A DNA stretch of 64,000 nucleotides from Ectopseudomonas mendocina (GTDB lineage: Bacteria > Pseudomonadota > Gammaproteobacteria > Pseudomonadales > Pseudomonadaceae). The notes under the pieces are model-generated. The model searched no databases, had not been told where the DNA came from, and saw only the letters and a program-made list of their open reading frames with translations. The position numbers were made by a program, and so were the translations under genes. Of this stretch, positions 38,894 through 48,508 are shown one piece after another. The stretch covers positions 62,001-126,000 of the forward strand of contig NZ_SCFY01000015.1 of NCBI RefSeq assembly GCF_007049795.1, read 5' to 3'. The stretch's first letter is position 1, and each line of letters starts with the position of its first letter.

Positions 38894-38998
38894 AGAACGA
38901 CAAAGCCGGCATGCTGGCACATCGACCCGGACTGCAATCCGGGGAATGAACACCACTGCGATCACCAAGAACGCAGCAATAGAACCACCGGAGCGCCG

Positions 38999-40030
38999 AT
39001 GGCCCTGCCCCGCATCACATCGCCCCACGCCACGGGCAGCAACCGTACCCAGCAGGTCATGCTGCAGGTGCTGCTGGCCACCGTGCCGGGCATCCTAGTC
39101 CTGACCTGGCTGTTCGGCGCCGGCACCCTGTTCAATCTGGTCTGGGCCAGCCTCTGCGCCCTGGGTTTCGAGGCTGCATTGCTGGCCGCACGCAAACGCC
39201 CGATCGCGTTCTTCCTCAAGGACTACAGCGCCCTGGTCACCGCCGTGCTGCTGGCCCTGGCCCTGCCGCCCTATTCGCCCTGGTGGCTGACGCTGATCGC
39301 CTGCGGCTTCGCCATCGGCTTCGGCAAGCAGCTCTATGGCGGCCTCGGGCAGAATCCGTTCAACCCGGCCATGGTCGGCTACGTGGTGGTACTGATCTCC
39401 TTCCCCGTCGACATGACCAGTTGGCCCGCGCCGCATGGCGTCGCTGCGCTGGACGGCATCCAGCACATCCTCGGCATCACCAACCTCCCGGATGGCTGGG
39501 CCCAGGCCACCGCGCTGGACGCGCTGAGGGTGAACAAGAGCCTGACCATCGACGAGCTGCACGCCAGCAACCCGGCCTTCGGTCGCTTCGGCGGTGCCGG
39601 CAGCGAGGTGGTCAACCTGGCCTTCCTCGCCGGCGGCCTGTATCTGCTGCATAGACGCCTGATCACCTGGCACGCGCCAGTGGGCATGCTCGCTGCACTG
39701 TTCGTCATGAGTCTGCTGTTCTGGAACGGCAGCGGTTCGGACTCCAACGGCTCGCCGCTGTTCCACCTGCTGACCGGCGCCACCATGCTCGGCGCTTTCT
39801 TCATCGTCACCGACCCGGTGTCCGGCGCCACCAGCAATCGCGGACGCCTGGTGTTCGGCATCGGTATCGGCGTGCTGGTCTACGTGATCCGCACGTGGGG
39901 CGGCTACCCGGATGCAGTGGCATTCGCCGTGCTGCTGATGAACCTGGCGGCGCCGACCATCGACTACTACACCCGGCCGCGCAGCTACGGCCACCGCAAG
40001 CCCAATAGCGGCTTCAAGCTGGGAGAATGA
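38999..40030 (+). CDS. rnfD: Rnf/Rsx electron transport complex subunit D
   Basis: The 343-residue membrane protein has about nine helices and matches the RnfD/NqrB family. The FMN-attachment motif is visible as [16 protein letters not shown] (flavinylated Thr in SGAT-type motif, here TGAT). [10 protein letters not shown] and [11 protein letters not shown] are also typical. GGAG lies 6 nt before the ATG at 38999. The frame is open further upstream, but that part is only the palindrome region. Its stop overlaps rnfG by four bases. Confidence 0.95.
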   Translation: MALPRITSPHATGSNRTQQVMLQVLLATVPGILVLTWLFGAGTLFNLVWASLCALGFEAALLAARKRPIAFFLKDYSALVTAVLLALALPPYSPWWLTLIACGFAIGFGKQLYGGLGQNPFNPAMVGYVVVLISFPVDMTSWPAPHGVAALDGIQHILGITNLPDGWAQATALDALRVNKSLTIDELHASNPAFGRFGGAGSEVVNLAFLAGGLYLLHRRLITWHAPVGMLAALFVMSLLFWNGSGSDSNGSPLFHLLTGATMLGAFFIVTDPVSGATSNRGRLVFGIGIGVLVYVIRTWGGYPDAVAFAVLLMNLAAPTIDYYTRPRSYGHRKPNSGFKLGE

Positions 40031-40668
40031 GCATGCTGCCGGAAATCAGCCGCTCGATGCTGAAAAATGCCCTGGTGCTTGGCCTGTTCGCTATCGGCAC
40101 CGTCGGCACCGTCGCCCTGCTGCAACAGGGCACCGCCGAGCGCATCGCCAATGCCGAACGTGAAGCGCAGGTGCGTGCCCTAGCGGAAATCCTGCCGGCC
40201 GGCAGCTACGACAATCACTTGCTGGATAACCGCATCGAACTCAACGCCCCCGAGCTGGGCCACCGCAGCCCACAGTCAGCCTATCTGGCACTCAAGAGCG
40301 GTGAGCCCAGCGCGCTGATCCTGCCGGTGACCGCACCGGACGGCTACAGCGGCGCCATCCACCTGTTGGTCGGCATCTTCGCCGATGGCCGCCTGGCTGG
40401 CGTACGCGTGCTCAGCCACAAGGAAACCCCAGGACTGGGCGACAAGATCGAACTGGCCAAGAGCGACTGGATACGCAGCTTCGAGGGCAAATCCCTGAAC
40501 GCCCCTGGCAAAGAGCGCTGGGCGGTGAAAAAGGATCGTGGCGACTTCGACCAGTTCGCCGGCGCCACCATCACCCCGCGCGCCGTGGTCAAGGCCGTGC
40601 ACGGCGCCCTGCGCTACTTCGACACGCACCGCGCCCATTTGCTGGGCCAGGTGGAGGACGAGCAATGA
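40027..40668 (+). CDS. rnfG: Rnf/Rsx electron transport complex subunit G
   Basis: The 213-residue protein has one N-terminal membrane helix ([18 protein letters not shown]) and a periplasmic FMN-binding domain. That domain carries the covalent-flavin motif [11 protein letters not shown] (Thr of GAT) and [12 protein letters not shown]. It starts by ATGA overlap with rnfD; a second ATG two codons later is possible. It overlaps rnfE by four bases at the end. Confidence 0.95.
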   Translation: MSMLPEISRSMLKNALVLGLFAIGTVGTVALLQQGTAERIANAEREAQVRALAEILPAGSYDNHLLDNRIELNAPELGHRSPQSAYLALKSGEPSALILPVTAPDGYSGAIHLLVGIFADGRLAGVRVLSHKETPGLGDKIELAKSDWIRSFEGKSLNAPGKERWAVKKDRGDFDQFAGATITPRAVVKAVHGALRYFDTHRAHLLGQVEDEQ

Positions 40669-41372
40669 CCAGTTATCGCGAAATCAGCCTCAACGGTCTG
40701 TGGAAGAACAATCCCGCGCTGGTGCAGTTGCTCGGCCTCTGCCCGCTACTTGGGGTGAGCAACTCCACGGTCAACGCCCTAGGCCTGGCCCTGGCCAGCG
40801 CCGTGGTGCTGGTGTGTTCGAACACCGCCGTGTCGCTGGTACGCGGCGTGGTCAACACCGCTGTGCGTCTGCCCGCCTTCGTCATGATCATCGCCGCACT
40901 GACCACCTGCATAGAACTGCTGATGCAGGCCTACACCTACGAGCTGTACCAGATCCTCGGCATCTTCATCCCGCTGATCACCACCAACTGCGTGATCCTC
41001 GGTCGCGCCGACGGCTTCGCCGCCAAGCACGACCCGGCCCGCGCCGCCTACGACGGCCTGATGATGGGCCTGGGCTTCGGCACCGTACTGGTGCTGATCG
41101 GCGCTATCCGCGAGCTGCTCGGCACCGGCGCATTGTTCGCCAACATGCACCTGCTGTTCGGGCCCATCGCCGCCGATTGGAAACTCACCCTGGTGCACGA
41201 TTACCGCGGCTTCCTGCTGGCCATCCTGCCACCGGGCGCGTTCATCGTTCTGGGCCTGCTAATCGCCTGCAAAAACCGCATCGATCAGATCGCCGCCGAG
41301 CGAGCCAAGGCCGCCGCGCCCGAGCTACCCGCCCAAAGCCGCCGCGTTCGCGTTACCGGAGTCATCGAATGA
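40665..41372 (+). CDS. rnfE: Rnf/Rsx electron transport complex subunit E
   Basis: The 235-residue six-helix membrane protein is paralogous to RnfA ([19 protein letters not shown] at the N-terminus, [16 protein letters not shown] in the middle). The conserved cysteines lie in the same positions as in RnfA. The last rnf gene overlaps nth by four bases, so nth is co-transcribed with the operon, as in other gammaproteobacteria. Confidence 0.96.
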   Translation: MTSYREISLNGLWKNNPALVQLLGLCPLLGVSNSTVNALGLALASAVVLVCSNTAVSLVRGVVNTAVRLPAFVMIIAALTTCIELLMQAYTYELYQILGIFIPLITTNCVILGRADGFAAKHDPARAAYDGLMMGLGFGTVLVLIGAIRELLGTGALFANMHLLFGPIAADWKLTLVHDYRGFLLAILPPGAFIVLGLLIACKNRIDQIAAERAKAAAPELPAQSRRVRVTGVIE

Positions 41373-42007
41373 ATGCTGCCAAGCGCCAGGAAATCTTCCG
41401 CCGCCTGCACGAAGACAACCCCGAGCCGAAAACCGAGCTGGCCTACAGCACCCCCTTCGAGCTGCTGGTGGCCGTGACGCTCTCGGCCCAGGCCACCGAC
41501 GTCAGCGTCAACAAGGCCACGGCCAAGCTGTTCCCGGTGGCCAATACGCCGGAGGCCATCTACGCCCTCGGCGTCGAGGGTTTGTCCGAATACATCAAGA
41601 CCATCGGCCTGTACAACAGCAAGGCGAAGAACGTCATCGAAGCCTGCCGCATCCTCATAGAGAAGCACGGCAGTCAGGTGCCGGACAACCGCGAAGACCT
41701 CGAAGCCCTGCCCGGTGTCGGCCGCAAGACGGCCAACGTGGTGCTTAACACCGCGTTTCGCCAACTGGTCATGGCCGTGGACACGCATATCTTCCGCGTC
41801 AGCAACCGCACCGGCATTGCGCCGGGCAAGAACGTGGTCGAGGTGGAAAAGAAGCTACTCAAGTTCGTGCCCAAGGATTATCTGCTCGACGCCCACCACT
41901 GGCTGATCCTGCATGGGCGCTACGTCTGTACCGCACGCAAACCGCGCTGTGGCGCCTGCCGCATCGAAGACCTGTGCGAGTACAAGGCGAAAACCTCCGA
42001 CGATTGA
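41369..42007 (+). CDS. nth: endonuclease III (DNA glycosylase/AP lyase)
   Basis: The 212-residue enzyme excises oxidised pyrimidines. The helix-hairpin-helix and catalytic Lys lie in [13 protein letters not shown], the catalytic Asp in [11 protein letters not shown], and the [4Fe-4S] ligands in [17 protein letters not shown] at the C-terminus. The start ATG overlaps the rnfE stop. The length is the family norm. Confidence 0.97.
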   Translation: MNAAKRQEIFRRLHEDNPEPKTELAYSTPFELLVAVTLSAQATDVSVNKATAKLFPVANTPEAIYALGVEGLSEYIKTIGLYNSKAKNVIEACRILIEKHGSQVPDNREDLEALPGVGRKTANVVLNTAFRQLVMAVDTHIFRVSNRTGIAPGKNVVEVEKKLLKFVPKDYLLDAHHWLILHGRYVCTARKPRCGACRIEDLCEYKAKTSDD

Positions 42008-42118
42008 TCGACCATAGAATCTGGCGATCCTCTGATTGAAAAAATCTTTTTTACCCGCTCAATTTTTGCCGCTATAAGGTGCGCCATTGGCCCCAGTAAA
42101 TGGCCTGGAGTGGAAGAA

Positions 42119-42298
42119 ATGAGCACAGACAAAGAAGACCTCGAGCTGGACGAAGACTTTGTCGCGGACGATGCAGACGATGCCGAGCCTGCGGTGGAAG
42201 TCGCCAAGACCAACCTGACCAAGCGCCGCATCATCGACAACTTCCTCGAAGAGCGTCGCCTGCACAAGCAGCTGGCCGAATACGATTTCGATATCTGA
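42119..42298 (+). CDS. PA3496-like small acidic protein
   Basis: The 59-residue protein has an acidic N-terminal half (DKEDLELDEDFVADDADDAE) and a basic helical C-terminal half (KRRIIDNFLEERRLHKQL). I recognise it as the PA3496 family, which sits after nth in pseudomonads and has been annotated as putative envelope integrity. No signal peptide or membrane helix is seen, so that label is doubtful. GGAG precedes the ATG. It is followed by a terminator. Confidence 0.75.
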   Translation: MSTDKEDLELDEDFVADDADDAEPAVEVAKTNLTKRRIIDNFLEERRLHKQLAEYDFDI

Positions 42299-42313
42299 AC
42301 GTCGAGCCGCACA

Positions 42314-42343
42314 GAAAGAGCCCCGCGAATTGCGGGGCTTTTA
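42314..42343. terminator. bidirectional terminator between PA3496-like gene and gloA
   Basis: AAAGAGCCCCGC, GAATT, GCGGGGCTTTT; genes converge here. Confidence 0.85.
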
Positions 42344-42354
42344 GTATCTGTCGA

Positions 42355-42747
42355 TCAGTCGCGGCGCGATGGCGAAAGCAATTCGACCTTGTAGCCGTCC
42401 GGGTCTTCGACGAAGGCCAGGATACTCGTGCCGTGCTTCATCGGACCGGGCTCGCGGGTGATCTTGCCGCCGCGCGCACGGATGTCCTCGCAGGCCTTGT
42501 AGACGTCCTCGACTTCCAGAGCGATATGGCCGTAGCCGGTGCCCAGCTCGTAGCTATCGACGCCCCAGTTGTGGGTCAGCTCGATCACGCTGTTGTGCGC
42601 CTCGTCGCCGTAGCCGACGAAGGCCAGAGTGAACTGCCCATCCGGGTAGTCCTTACGGCGTAGCAGGGTCATGCCCAGTACTTCGGTGTAGAAGGCGATG
42701 GACTTGTCCAGATCGCCGACGCGCAGCATGGTATGCAGCAGTCTCAT
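42355..42747 (-). CDS. gloA: lactoylglutathione lyase (glyoxalase I)
   Basis: The 130-residue VOC-superfamily enzyme isomerises the methylglyoxal-glutathione hemithioacetal. Metal ligands are recognisable: His in [11 protein letters not shown], Glu in VIELTHNWG, His in GYGHIALEV and Glu in GYKVELL. The short length fits the Ni2+-dependent type. The ATG at 42747 has GGAG 8 nt upstream; a GTG nine bases earlier overlaps that region. It lies downstream of argG on the same strand. Confidence 0.95.
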   Translation of the reverse strand: MRLLHTMLRVGDLDKSIAFYTEVLGMTLLRRKDYPDGQFTLAFVGYGDEAHNSVIELTHNWGVDSYELGTGYGHIALEVEDVYKACEDIRARGGKITREPGPMKHGTSILAFVEDPDGYKVELLSPSRRD

Positions 42748-42772
42748 CAGATTCACTCCCGTAAAAAGCAGA

Positions 42773-42793
42773 ACCCCGGCACATGGCCGGGGC
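42773..42793 (-). terminator. possible terminator between argG and gloA
   Basis: On the minus strand CCCCGGC, ATGT-type loop, GCCGGGG are followed by TTCTGCTTTTT. The T-tract is interrupted, so termination may be partial. Confidence 0.5.
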
Positions 42794-42816
42794 TCTTGTG
42801 GCGCAGGTGGCTGAGC

Positions 42817-44034
42817 TTAGACCAGCTTGCGGCCCTTGCCTGCAGCAATACGCATACGCAGAGCGTTGAGTTTGATGAAGCCTGCCGCGTCCTGCTGGTT
42901 GTAGGCGCCGCCATCTTCCTCGAAGGTCGCGATGTTGGCGTCGAACAGCGAGTCGTCGGACTTGCGGCCGGTAACGATGACGTTGCCCTTGTACAGCTTC
43001 AGGCGGACCACGCCGTTCACGTTGGCCTGGGAGGCGTCGATCATCTGTTGCAGCATCAGACGCTCCGGGCTCCACCAGAAACCGTTGTAGATCAGGCTGG
43101 CGTATTTCGGCATCAGCTCGTCTTTCAGGTGAGCCACTTCGCGGTCGAGGGTGATCGACTCGATAGCGCGGTGGGCCTTGAGCATGATGGTGCCGCCGGG
43201 GGTCTCATAGCAGCCGCGGGACTTCATGCCGACGAAGCGGTTCTCGACGATGTCCAGACGACCGATGCCGTTCTCGCCGCCGATGCGGTTCAGTTCGGCC
43301 AGCACGGTGGCCGGGGTCATGGCTTTGCCGTCGATGGCGACAATGTCACCGGCCTTGTAGGTCAGCTCGATATAGGTGGGGGTGTCCGGCGCCGCTTCCG
43401 GCGACTTGGTCCAACGCCACATGTCTTCTTCGTGCTCGGTCCAGGTGTCTTCCAGCACGCCACCTTCATAGGAGATGTGCAGCAGGTTGGCATCCATGGA
43501 GTACGGCGACTTCTTCTTGCCGTGGCGCTCGATCGGGATGGCATGCTTCTCGGCGTAGTCCATCAGCTTCTCGCGCGACAGCAGGTCCCACTCGCGCCAC
43601 GGGGCGATGACTTTCACGCCAGGCTTCAGCGCATAGGCGCCCAGCTCGAAACGCACCTGGTCGTTGCCCTTGCCGGTAGCACCATGGGAGATGGCGTCGG
43701 CGCCGGTCTCGTTGGCGATTTCGATCAGGCGCTTGGCGATCAGCGGACGGGCGATGGAAGTACCCAGCAGGTACTCGCCTTCGTAGACGGTGTTGGCGCG
43801 GAACATCGGGTAGACGAAATCGCGAACGAACTCTTCGCGCAGGTCGTCGATGTAGATTTCCTTGACGCCCATTGCCTGAGCCTTGGCGCGGGCCGGCTCG
43901 ACCTCTTCACCTTGGCCGAGATCGGCGGTGAAGGTCACCACTTCACAGTTGTAGGTATCTTGCAGCCACTTGAGGATCACCGAGGTGTCCAGGCCACCGG
44001 AATAGGCCAGAACTACCTTTTTGACGTCCGCCAT
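42817..44034 (-). CDS. argG: argininosuccinate synthase
   Basis: The 405-residue enzyme ligates citrulline and aspartate with ATP in arginine synthesis. [18 protein letters not shown] at the N-terminus is the PP-loop. [18 protein letters not shown] and [17 protein letters not shown] are family signatures. The length is normal for the short (type 1) class. It is monocistronic or read with gloA. Confidence 0.97.
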   Translation of the reverse strand: MADVKKVVLAYSGGLDTSVILKWLQDTYNCEVVTFTADLGQGEEVEPARAKAQAMGVKEIYIDDLREEFVRDFVYPMFRANTVYEGEYLLGTSIARPLIAKRLIEIANETGADAISHGATGKGNDQVRFELGAYALKPGVKVIAPWREWDLLSREKLMDYAEKHAIPIERHGKKKSPYSMDANLLHISYEGGVLEDTWTEHEEDMWRWTKSPEAAPDTPTYIELTYKAGDIVAIDGKAMTPATVLAELNRIGGENGIGRLDIVENRFVGMKSRGCYETPGGTIMLKAHRAIESITLDREVAHLKDELMPKYASLIYNGFWWSPERLMLQQMIDASQANVNGVVRLKLYKGNVIVTGRKSDDSLFDANIATFEEDGGAYNQQDAAGFIKLNALRMRIAAGKGRKLV

Positions 44035-44149
44035 GCCATCACTCCACGGGTTGTACGGTAAAACCCGTGATTCTACTGGCCTCGCGCCTCAATTTACAGG
44101 GGCGCGACAGCTTGTGATGACGAAGCGACGGGAAGAATCGGCTTTTTTG

Positions 44150-45097
44150 CTAGGAGGGCGTACTTCCGGCCGGGTCAACCGGGGGGCTTGGTGGAGCGGT
44201 CTGCGGTGCGCTCTGTACCGGGGCGTCCGACGCTGGCATACGATCCAGGCGCAGGGTCGCACGGCGATTCTTGGCGCGATTGGCTTCGTTGTTGTTCGGC
44301 ACCAGCGGGTAGCGCTCGCCGTGAAAGCGCATGGTGATCTGCTCGGCCGGTATGCCGCCGGCTACCAGATACTCCTGCACGGCCAGCGCGCGGCGGCGTG
44401 ACAGGTCACGATTGGTCAGCCGATTGCCGCTGTTGTCGGCATGGCCGTCGATCTGGAAGCTGTTGATGGTGGGGTCAGCCTTGACGAAGTCGAGGACGAT
44501 ATCGAGCTTGGCCTTGGCCATCGGATCGAGATCGATGCCGCCACCGGGAAAGCCGATCTGCGCCTGGCGAATCTGATCGAAATTGACCGGCAGCAGCTTG
44601 GCGGTACAGGCCTGGTAATCATCATATGCCTTGTGAAACTTGACCGGCAGCAGCCGCACTTCCAGGTTATCGCCACCATTGAGCGTGCGATGACGCACCA
44701 CCGGGCTGCGCCCTTCGAGCAAGCCGGTTAGCAGGCGCGAGCCCTGCTCCTGCGAGCTGTTGAACGGCACGTCACCATTACCGACGCTGACCACCCCCAG
44801 GTTGATATCGCCGCGCCCTGGCTGCCAGGGCGCCGCTGCAGCGAGCAAGGTCGCCGACCCCGCGCCCATCCAGCGCTCACGCGCCTTGAGGCGGAAGGTG
44901 ACCTGCTCGCCGGCACGGCGCACGAACTCGCCACTGCCGAAATTGCTGATCGGCTGGCTCAGGCGACATTCGAACTGATCCCCCTCGACCGTCCACTCCA
45001 CCTTCTCCAGCCGCGTCTGGAAGCTGATGGCATGCGCTGGCAGGCACAAGGGCATGCCAACCAGCAGGCTGATCAGAAGGAAATTGGGCGCACGCAC
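44150..45097 (-). CDS. motY: MotY-like flagellar stator-associated protein (OmpA-family)
   Basis: The product has a signal peptide (FLLISLLVGMPLCLPAHA) and an N-terminal domain specific to MotY (ISFQTRLEKVEWTVEGDQFECRLSQPI). The C-terminal OmpA/MotB-like peptidoglycan-binding domain contains IDGHADNSGNRLTNRDLSRR and EANRAKNRRATLRL, and a Pro/Ser-rich tail follows. In P. aeruginosa MotY (PA3526) belongs to the T-ring around the flagellar motor and lies between argG and pyrC, as here. I chose the GTG at 45097 (315 residues) for GGAG six bases upstream; a GTG four codons earlier overlaps that site. Confidence 0.85.
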   Translation of the reverse strand: MRAPNFLLISLLVGMPLCLPAHAISFQTRLEKVEWTVEGDQFECRLSQPISNFGSGEFVRRAGEQVTFRLKARERWMGAGSATLLAAAAPWQPGRGDINLGVVSVGNGDVPFNSSQEQGSRLLTGLLEGRSPVVRHRTLNGGDNLEVRLLPVKFHKAYDDYQACTAKLLPVNFDQIRQAQIGFPGGGIDLDPMAKAKLDIVLDFVKADPTINSFQIDGHADNSGNRLTNRDLSRRRALAVQEYLVAGGIPAEQITMRFHGERYPLVPNNNEANRAKNRRATLRLDRMPASDAPVQSAPQTAPPSPPVDPAGSTPS

Positions 45098-45250
45098 GAC
45101 AGGCTCCACGGCGGTTCACGGCATTCTCACGGGGTATCGGTCAGGCGCGCGGAAACTTGACACCCTGCGTGCGATTGTCGCGTCGGCGCGAGCGCGAACA
45201 GGCGCTTTTCAGTTACCATGCGGCCACGTTTTACCCGCCTGGAAGCCTCC

Positions 45251-46297
45251 ATGTCCGACCGCCTGACTCTCCTGCGTCCCGATGACTGGCACATTCACCT
45301 GCGCGACGGCGCGGTGCTGCCACACACCGTCGGCGATGCCGCGCGCACTTTCGGCCGCGCCATCATCATGCCCAACCTAGTACCGCCGGTACGCAATGCC
45401 GCCGAGGCCGATGCCTATCGTCAGCGTATTCTCGCTGCACGCCCAGCAGGCAGCCGCTTCGAGCCGCTGATGGTGCTCTACCTCACCGACAACACCAGCC
45501 CCGAGGACGTGCGTGCGGCCAAGGCCAGCGGTTTCGTGCATGCCGCCAAGCTCTATCCGGCCGGCGCCACCACCAATTCCGACTCGGGCGTCACCAGCAT
45601 CGACAAGATCTTCCCGGCCCTCGAAGCCATGGCCGAAGTCGGCATGCTGCTGCTGGTGCATGGCGAAGTGACTCGCGCCGAGATCGACGTGTTCGACCGC
45701 GAGAAAGCCTTCATCGACGAGCACCTCACCCGTGTGGTCGAGCGCGTCCCCACACTGAAGGTAGTGTTCGAGCACATCACCACCCGTGACGCCGTGCAGT
45801 TCGTCGAGGCCACCTCGGCCAACGTCGGCGCCACCATCACCGCGCATCACCTGCTGTACAACCGCAACCACATGCTGGTCGGCGGTATTCGCCCACACTT
45901 CTATTGCCTACCGATTCTCAAGCGCAACGTGCACCAGGAGGCCCTGCTCGACGCCGCCACCAGTGGCAACGTCAAATTCTTCCTCGGCACCGACTCGGCA
46001 CCGCACGTCAAGCATGCCAAGGAAGCCGCCTGCGGCTGCGCCGGCTGCTACACCGCCTATGCGGCCATCGAGCTGTATGCCGAAGCCTTCGAACAGCGCA
46101 ACGCGCTGGACAAGCTGGAAGCCTTCGCCAGCTTCCACGGCCCGGACTTCTACGGCATGCCGCGCAACAGCGACAGCATCACCCTGGTGCGCGAAGAGTG
46201 GACCGTACCGGCCACCCTGCCGCTGGGCGACAACAGCGTCGTGCCGCTGCGCGCTGGTGAAACCCTGCGCTGGAAATTGCTGGAGGCTCAGGCGTGA
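45251..46297 (+). CDS. pyrC: dihydroorotase
   Basis: The 348-residue zinc amidohydrolase closes carbamoyl-aspartate to dihydroorotate in pyrimidine synthesis. Metal and active-site motifs are [14 protein letters not shown] (residues ~12-25), [14 protein letters not shown] with the carboxylated Lys near 98, and [10 protein letters not shown] with the catalytic Asp. It is the class II, E. coli-like type. The start at 45251 is where the conserved N-terminus begins. It overlaps rnt. Confidence 0.97.
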   Translation: MSDRLTLLRPDDWHIHLRDGAVLPHTVGDAARTFGRAIIMPNLVPPVRNAAEADAYRQRILAARPAGSRFEPLMVLYLTDNTSPEDVRAAKASGFVHAAKLYPAGATTNSDSGVTSIDKIFPALEAMAEVGMLLLVHGEVTRAEIDVFDREKAFIDEHLTRVVERVPTLKVVFEHITTRDAVQFVEATSANVGATITAHHLLYNRNHMLVGGIRPHFYCLPILKRNVHQEALLDAATSGNVKFFLGTDSAPHVKHAKEAACGCAGCYTAYAAIELYAEAFEQRNALDKLEAFASFHGPDFYGMPRNSDSITLVREEWTVPATLPLGDNSVVPLRAGETLRWKLLEAQA

Positions 46298-46968
46298 GCG
46301 AAGACAACTACGACGACGAACTCGAGCCGAGCCTGCCGTCCGGCCCGCGCACGCCCATGGCAGCGCGCTTTCGCGGTTATCTGCCGGTTGTGGTGGATGT
46401 GGAGACCGGCGGCTTCAACAGTGCCACCGATGCCCTGCTGGAAATCGCCGCGACCACCATCGCCATGGACGAGAGCGGCTTTCTCTACCCGGATCACACC
46501 CACTTCTTCCGCATCGAGCCCTTCGAAGGCGCCAACATCGAACAAGCCGCTCTGGAATTCACCGGCATCAAGCTCGATCACCCGTTGCGTATGGCAGTGA
46601 GCGAAGAGCACGCGCTAGGCGAAATCTTCAAGGGCCTGCGCAAGTCGATAAAATCGGCCGGCTGCAAGCGCGCGATCCTGGTCGGCCATAACAGCAGCTT
46701 CGATCTCGGTTTCCTCAATGCTGCGGTGGCACGGTGCGGTATCAAGCGCAATCCCTTCCACCCCTTCTCCAGCTTCGACACCGCTACCCTCGCCGGTCTC
46801 GCTTATGGCCAGACCGTGCTGGCCAAAGCCTGCCAGACCGCTGGTATCGAGTTCGACGGCAAAGAAGCGCACTCGGCGCGCTACGACACCGAGAAGACCG
46901 CTGAGCTGTTCTGCGGCATCGTCAATCGCTGGAAGGAAATGGGCGGCTGGGACGAGTTCGATCAGTAA
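46294..46968 (+). CDS. rnt: ribonuclease T
   Basis: The 224-residue DEDD exoribonuclease trims tRNA and other stable RNA 3' ends. Exo motifs are [11 protein letters not shown] (DxE), [15 protein letters not shown] and [15 protein letters not shown] (HxxxxD). It starts with GTG overlapping the pyrC stop (GTGA) with GGAGG upstream, so it is translated with pyrC. A terminator follows. Confidence 0.97.
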   Translation: MSEDNYDDELEPSLPSGPRTPMAARFRGYLPVVVDVETGGFNSATDALLEIAATTIAMDESGFLYPDHTHFFRIEPFEGANIEQAALEFTGIKLDHPLRMAVSEEHALGEIFKGLRKSIKSAGCKRAILVGHNSSFDLGFLNAAVARCGIKRNPFHPFSSFDTATLAGLAYGQTVLAKACQTAGIEFDGKEAHSARYDTEKTAELFCGIVNRWKEMGGWDEFDQ

Positions 46969-46988
46969 CACGCAATCTCTCGCGTACA

Positions 46989-47018
46989 TTAAAAAACCGG
47001 CCCAGGCCGGTTTTTTAA
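46989..47018 (+). terminator. intrinsic terminator of pyrC-rnt
   Basis: TTAAAAAACCGGCC, CA, GGCCGGTTTTTTAA forms a palindromic hairpin with T-tract on both strands. Confidence 0.9.
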
Positions 47019-47075
47019 TGTCTGGCCAACGGCCGAAAACCGTTCGTCAGGCACTGCGAGCATTCGCAATAGATC

Positions 47076-47103
47076 TTTGACAAGCATTCTCATTAACATT
47101 AGT
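47076..47103. promoter_or_regulatory. possible Fur box upstream of bfd
   Basis: Read on the minus strand the site shows three tandem hexamers, AATGTT AATGAG AATGCT, resembling the repeated NATWAT units of Fur boxes. It lies 42-69 bp before the bfd start. Bfd genes are iron-repressed in P. aeruginosa, which makes this plausible, but the match is imperfect. Confidence 0.5.
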
Positions 47104-47144
47104 ATCCGACCCATCGAACAGGACCATCAAGACGAGCCTTGCTT

Positions 47145-47363
47145 ATGTACGTCTGCCTCTGTGAAGGTGTCACCGATACTCAAATCCGCGATGCGGTCTA
47201 CGAGGGCTGCTGCAGCTATCGTGAAGTACGCGGCACGCTTGGCATCGCCAGCCAGTGCGGCAAATGCGCTTGCCTGGCCAAGCAGGTCGTGCGCGAAACC
47301 ATCGCCGAAGTGCAAAGCAGCCAAGCCTCGCTGACCTACCCTGCAGGTTTCGTCGCAGCCTGA
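47145..47363 (+). CDS. bfd: bacterioferritin-associated ferredoxin
   Basis: The 72-residue [2Fe-2S] protein has ligands Cys4, Cys6, Cys38 and Cys41 (MYVCLCEG and SQCGKCAC), the Bfd spacing. Bfd reduces the core of bacterioferritin to release iron during starvation. The start is the ATG at 47145; an upstream in-frame TTG has no support. No bfr gene is adjacent. It is followed by its own terminator. Confidence 0.95.
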   Translation: MYVCLCEGVTDTQIRDAVYEGCCSYREVRGTLGIASQCGKCACLAKQVVRETIAEVQSSQASLTYPAGFVAA

Positions 47364-47381
47364 AACACGCCCCCGAAAATG

Positions 47382-47413
47382 AAAAAACCGGATCTCAGCA
47401 TCCGGTTTTTTTT
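47382..47413 (+). terminator. intrinsic terminator of bfd
   Basis: GAAAAAACCGGAT, CTCAGC, ATCCGGTTTTTTTTC; the A-run also allows use from the minus strand. Confidence 0.9.
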
Positions 47414-47434
47414 CGTCCTCGAACAGCCTTAGGG

Positions 47435-47806
47435 TTACGCCAGGCCGTCGCGCTCCAAGTGGTCGAGGTCCACTGCTTCACCCGGCTTGGCGTGCAGCTT
47501 GGCGCGAATGTCCTCGAAGATCGCATCGTATTCGGCATGCGCCCGCATGATCGGGCTGTGATTGGGCGGCAAGCCATGCTTGACCGTCAGCCGTGAAATC
47601 ACGCTGGCGAAGTTGAATGCGGTATCGCGATGCATCTCAAAGACTTCTTCGAACGCCTTGCCGTCGATCTCGCCTACCAGGCGTCCGTGCAGCATGGGCC
47701 CCTCCTGCGGGTCCTCACGCACTTCATAGTAGAAATCGATGCTGTAACCGGGTTGACCGCTCTGGCCAGGAGGATTGCTGCGATGCAGATGGCCGGGTTC
47801 GAACAT
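47435..47806 (-). CDS. DUF5064-like conserved Pseudomonas protein
   Basis: The 123-residue protein starts MFEPGHLHRSNPPG and has a beta-rich first half (YSIDFYYEVREDPQEGPMLH, RLVGEIDGKAFEE) and a helical end. I believe this is the Pseudomonas DUF5064 family; no function is known. AAGGA lies 8 nt before the ATG at 47806. There is no signal peptide. It follows the DUF2288 gene on the same strand after 90 bp. Confidence 0.65.
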   Translation of the reverse strand: MFEPGHLHRSNPPGQSGQPGYSIDFYYEVREDPQEGPMLHGRLVGEIDGKAFEEVFEMHRDTAFNFASVISRLTVKHGLPPNHSPIMRAHAEYDAIFEDIRAKLHAKPGEAVDLDHLERDGLA

Positions 47807-47896
47807 GGGTTCATTCCTTTGTCTTGATGCTGCGCGCACCCGGACGGGCGTATCCGCAGAGTCTAGCCCGCGACCCGCAGCCCTGCATGCATCATT

Positions 47897-48214
47897 TCAG
47901 TGCAAAGCCGAACTACCTGCCCTCTCCTGTACCAGCACCCAGGGCGCCACCACCACCGCCCACAGTTGCGGATCACGCGTGAGCAGATCTTCGGCACGTG
48001 AATCTTCGAACTTGCACAGCAGGCCTTGGTTCATCCATTGCGCAACGCGAGCCTGATCGTTCTCGGCCACGGCCTGCGCGACCGCCACCAGATCCTGATT
48101 GCCCTCGACCCAGAGCAGCGCGCCACGAGCGAAGAATGGCTGCAGTTCCTGCCAGCGAATCGGCGCTGTCTCGCCGAGCAGCTTGGCATAGAGGGTGCTA
48201 GATTGATCCGTCAT
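47897..48214 (-). CDS. DUF2288-family protein
   Basis: The 105-residue protein has the family pattern: WQELQPFFARGALLWVEGNQDLVAVA at about residues 21-46 and VAQWMNQGLLCKF near 57-69. Soluble, alpha-helical, of unknown function. It is divergent from braC across a 294-bp region. Confidence 0.78.
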   Translation of the reverse strand: MTDQSSTLYAKLLGETAPIRWQELQPFFARGALLWVEGNQDLVAVAQAVAENDQARVAQWMNQGLLCKFEDSRAEDLLTRDPQLWAVVVAPWVLVQERAGSSALH

Positions 48215-48508
48215 GGTGTGTCCCGTGTCGATGACTTTGAATGGTGGCGCGCAATGATAGCGCCGGCGGCATCCCAGGCAACCGCACGACGTTCAGCAGC
48301 CAGCCCAGGCCACGCCGTATTTCTATACATTCCTTGCAATTTAGCGACACCCCCGTGTTTCGCCTCCAACTGCCGGCTTTTCAAGGCGCAAATGCGCGCT
48401 CTACACTGTTCCGGTACAGTTGCCGGAGGCACTACCGGGGTTACAGACCCGGTTCTGCAGCTTCGGCCGCAAGAACTACAACAACGAAAACATAAGAGTG
48501 GAGCACTC

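Noticed and set aside
37346..38937. Long open frames (over 400 codons) on the minus strand opposite rnfC
   Set aside because: They arise from reading the Ala/Lys/Glu-rich RnfC repeat tail backwards; composition is Ser/Ala- or Leu/Gly/Phe-biased without motifs or ribosome sites.
48434..48453. ACCGGG/CCCGGT hairpin in the braC leader as a riboswitch or attenuator
   Set aside because: A single 6-bp stem without a conserved aptamer shape, alternative pairing or U-tract; too little to support a regulatory claim.
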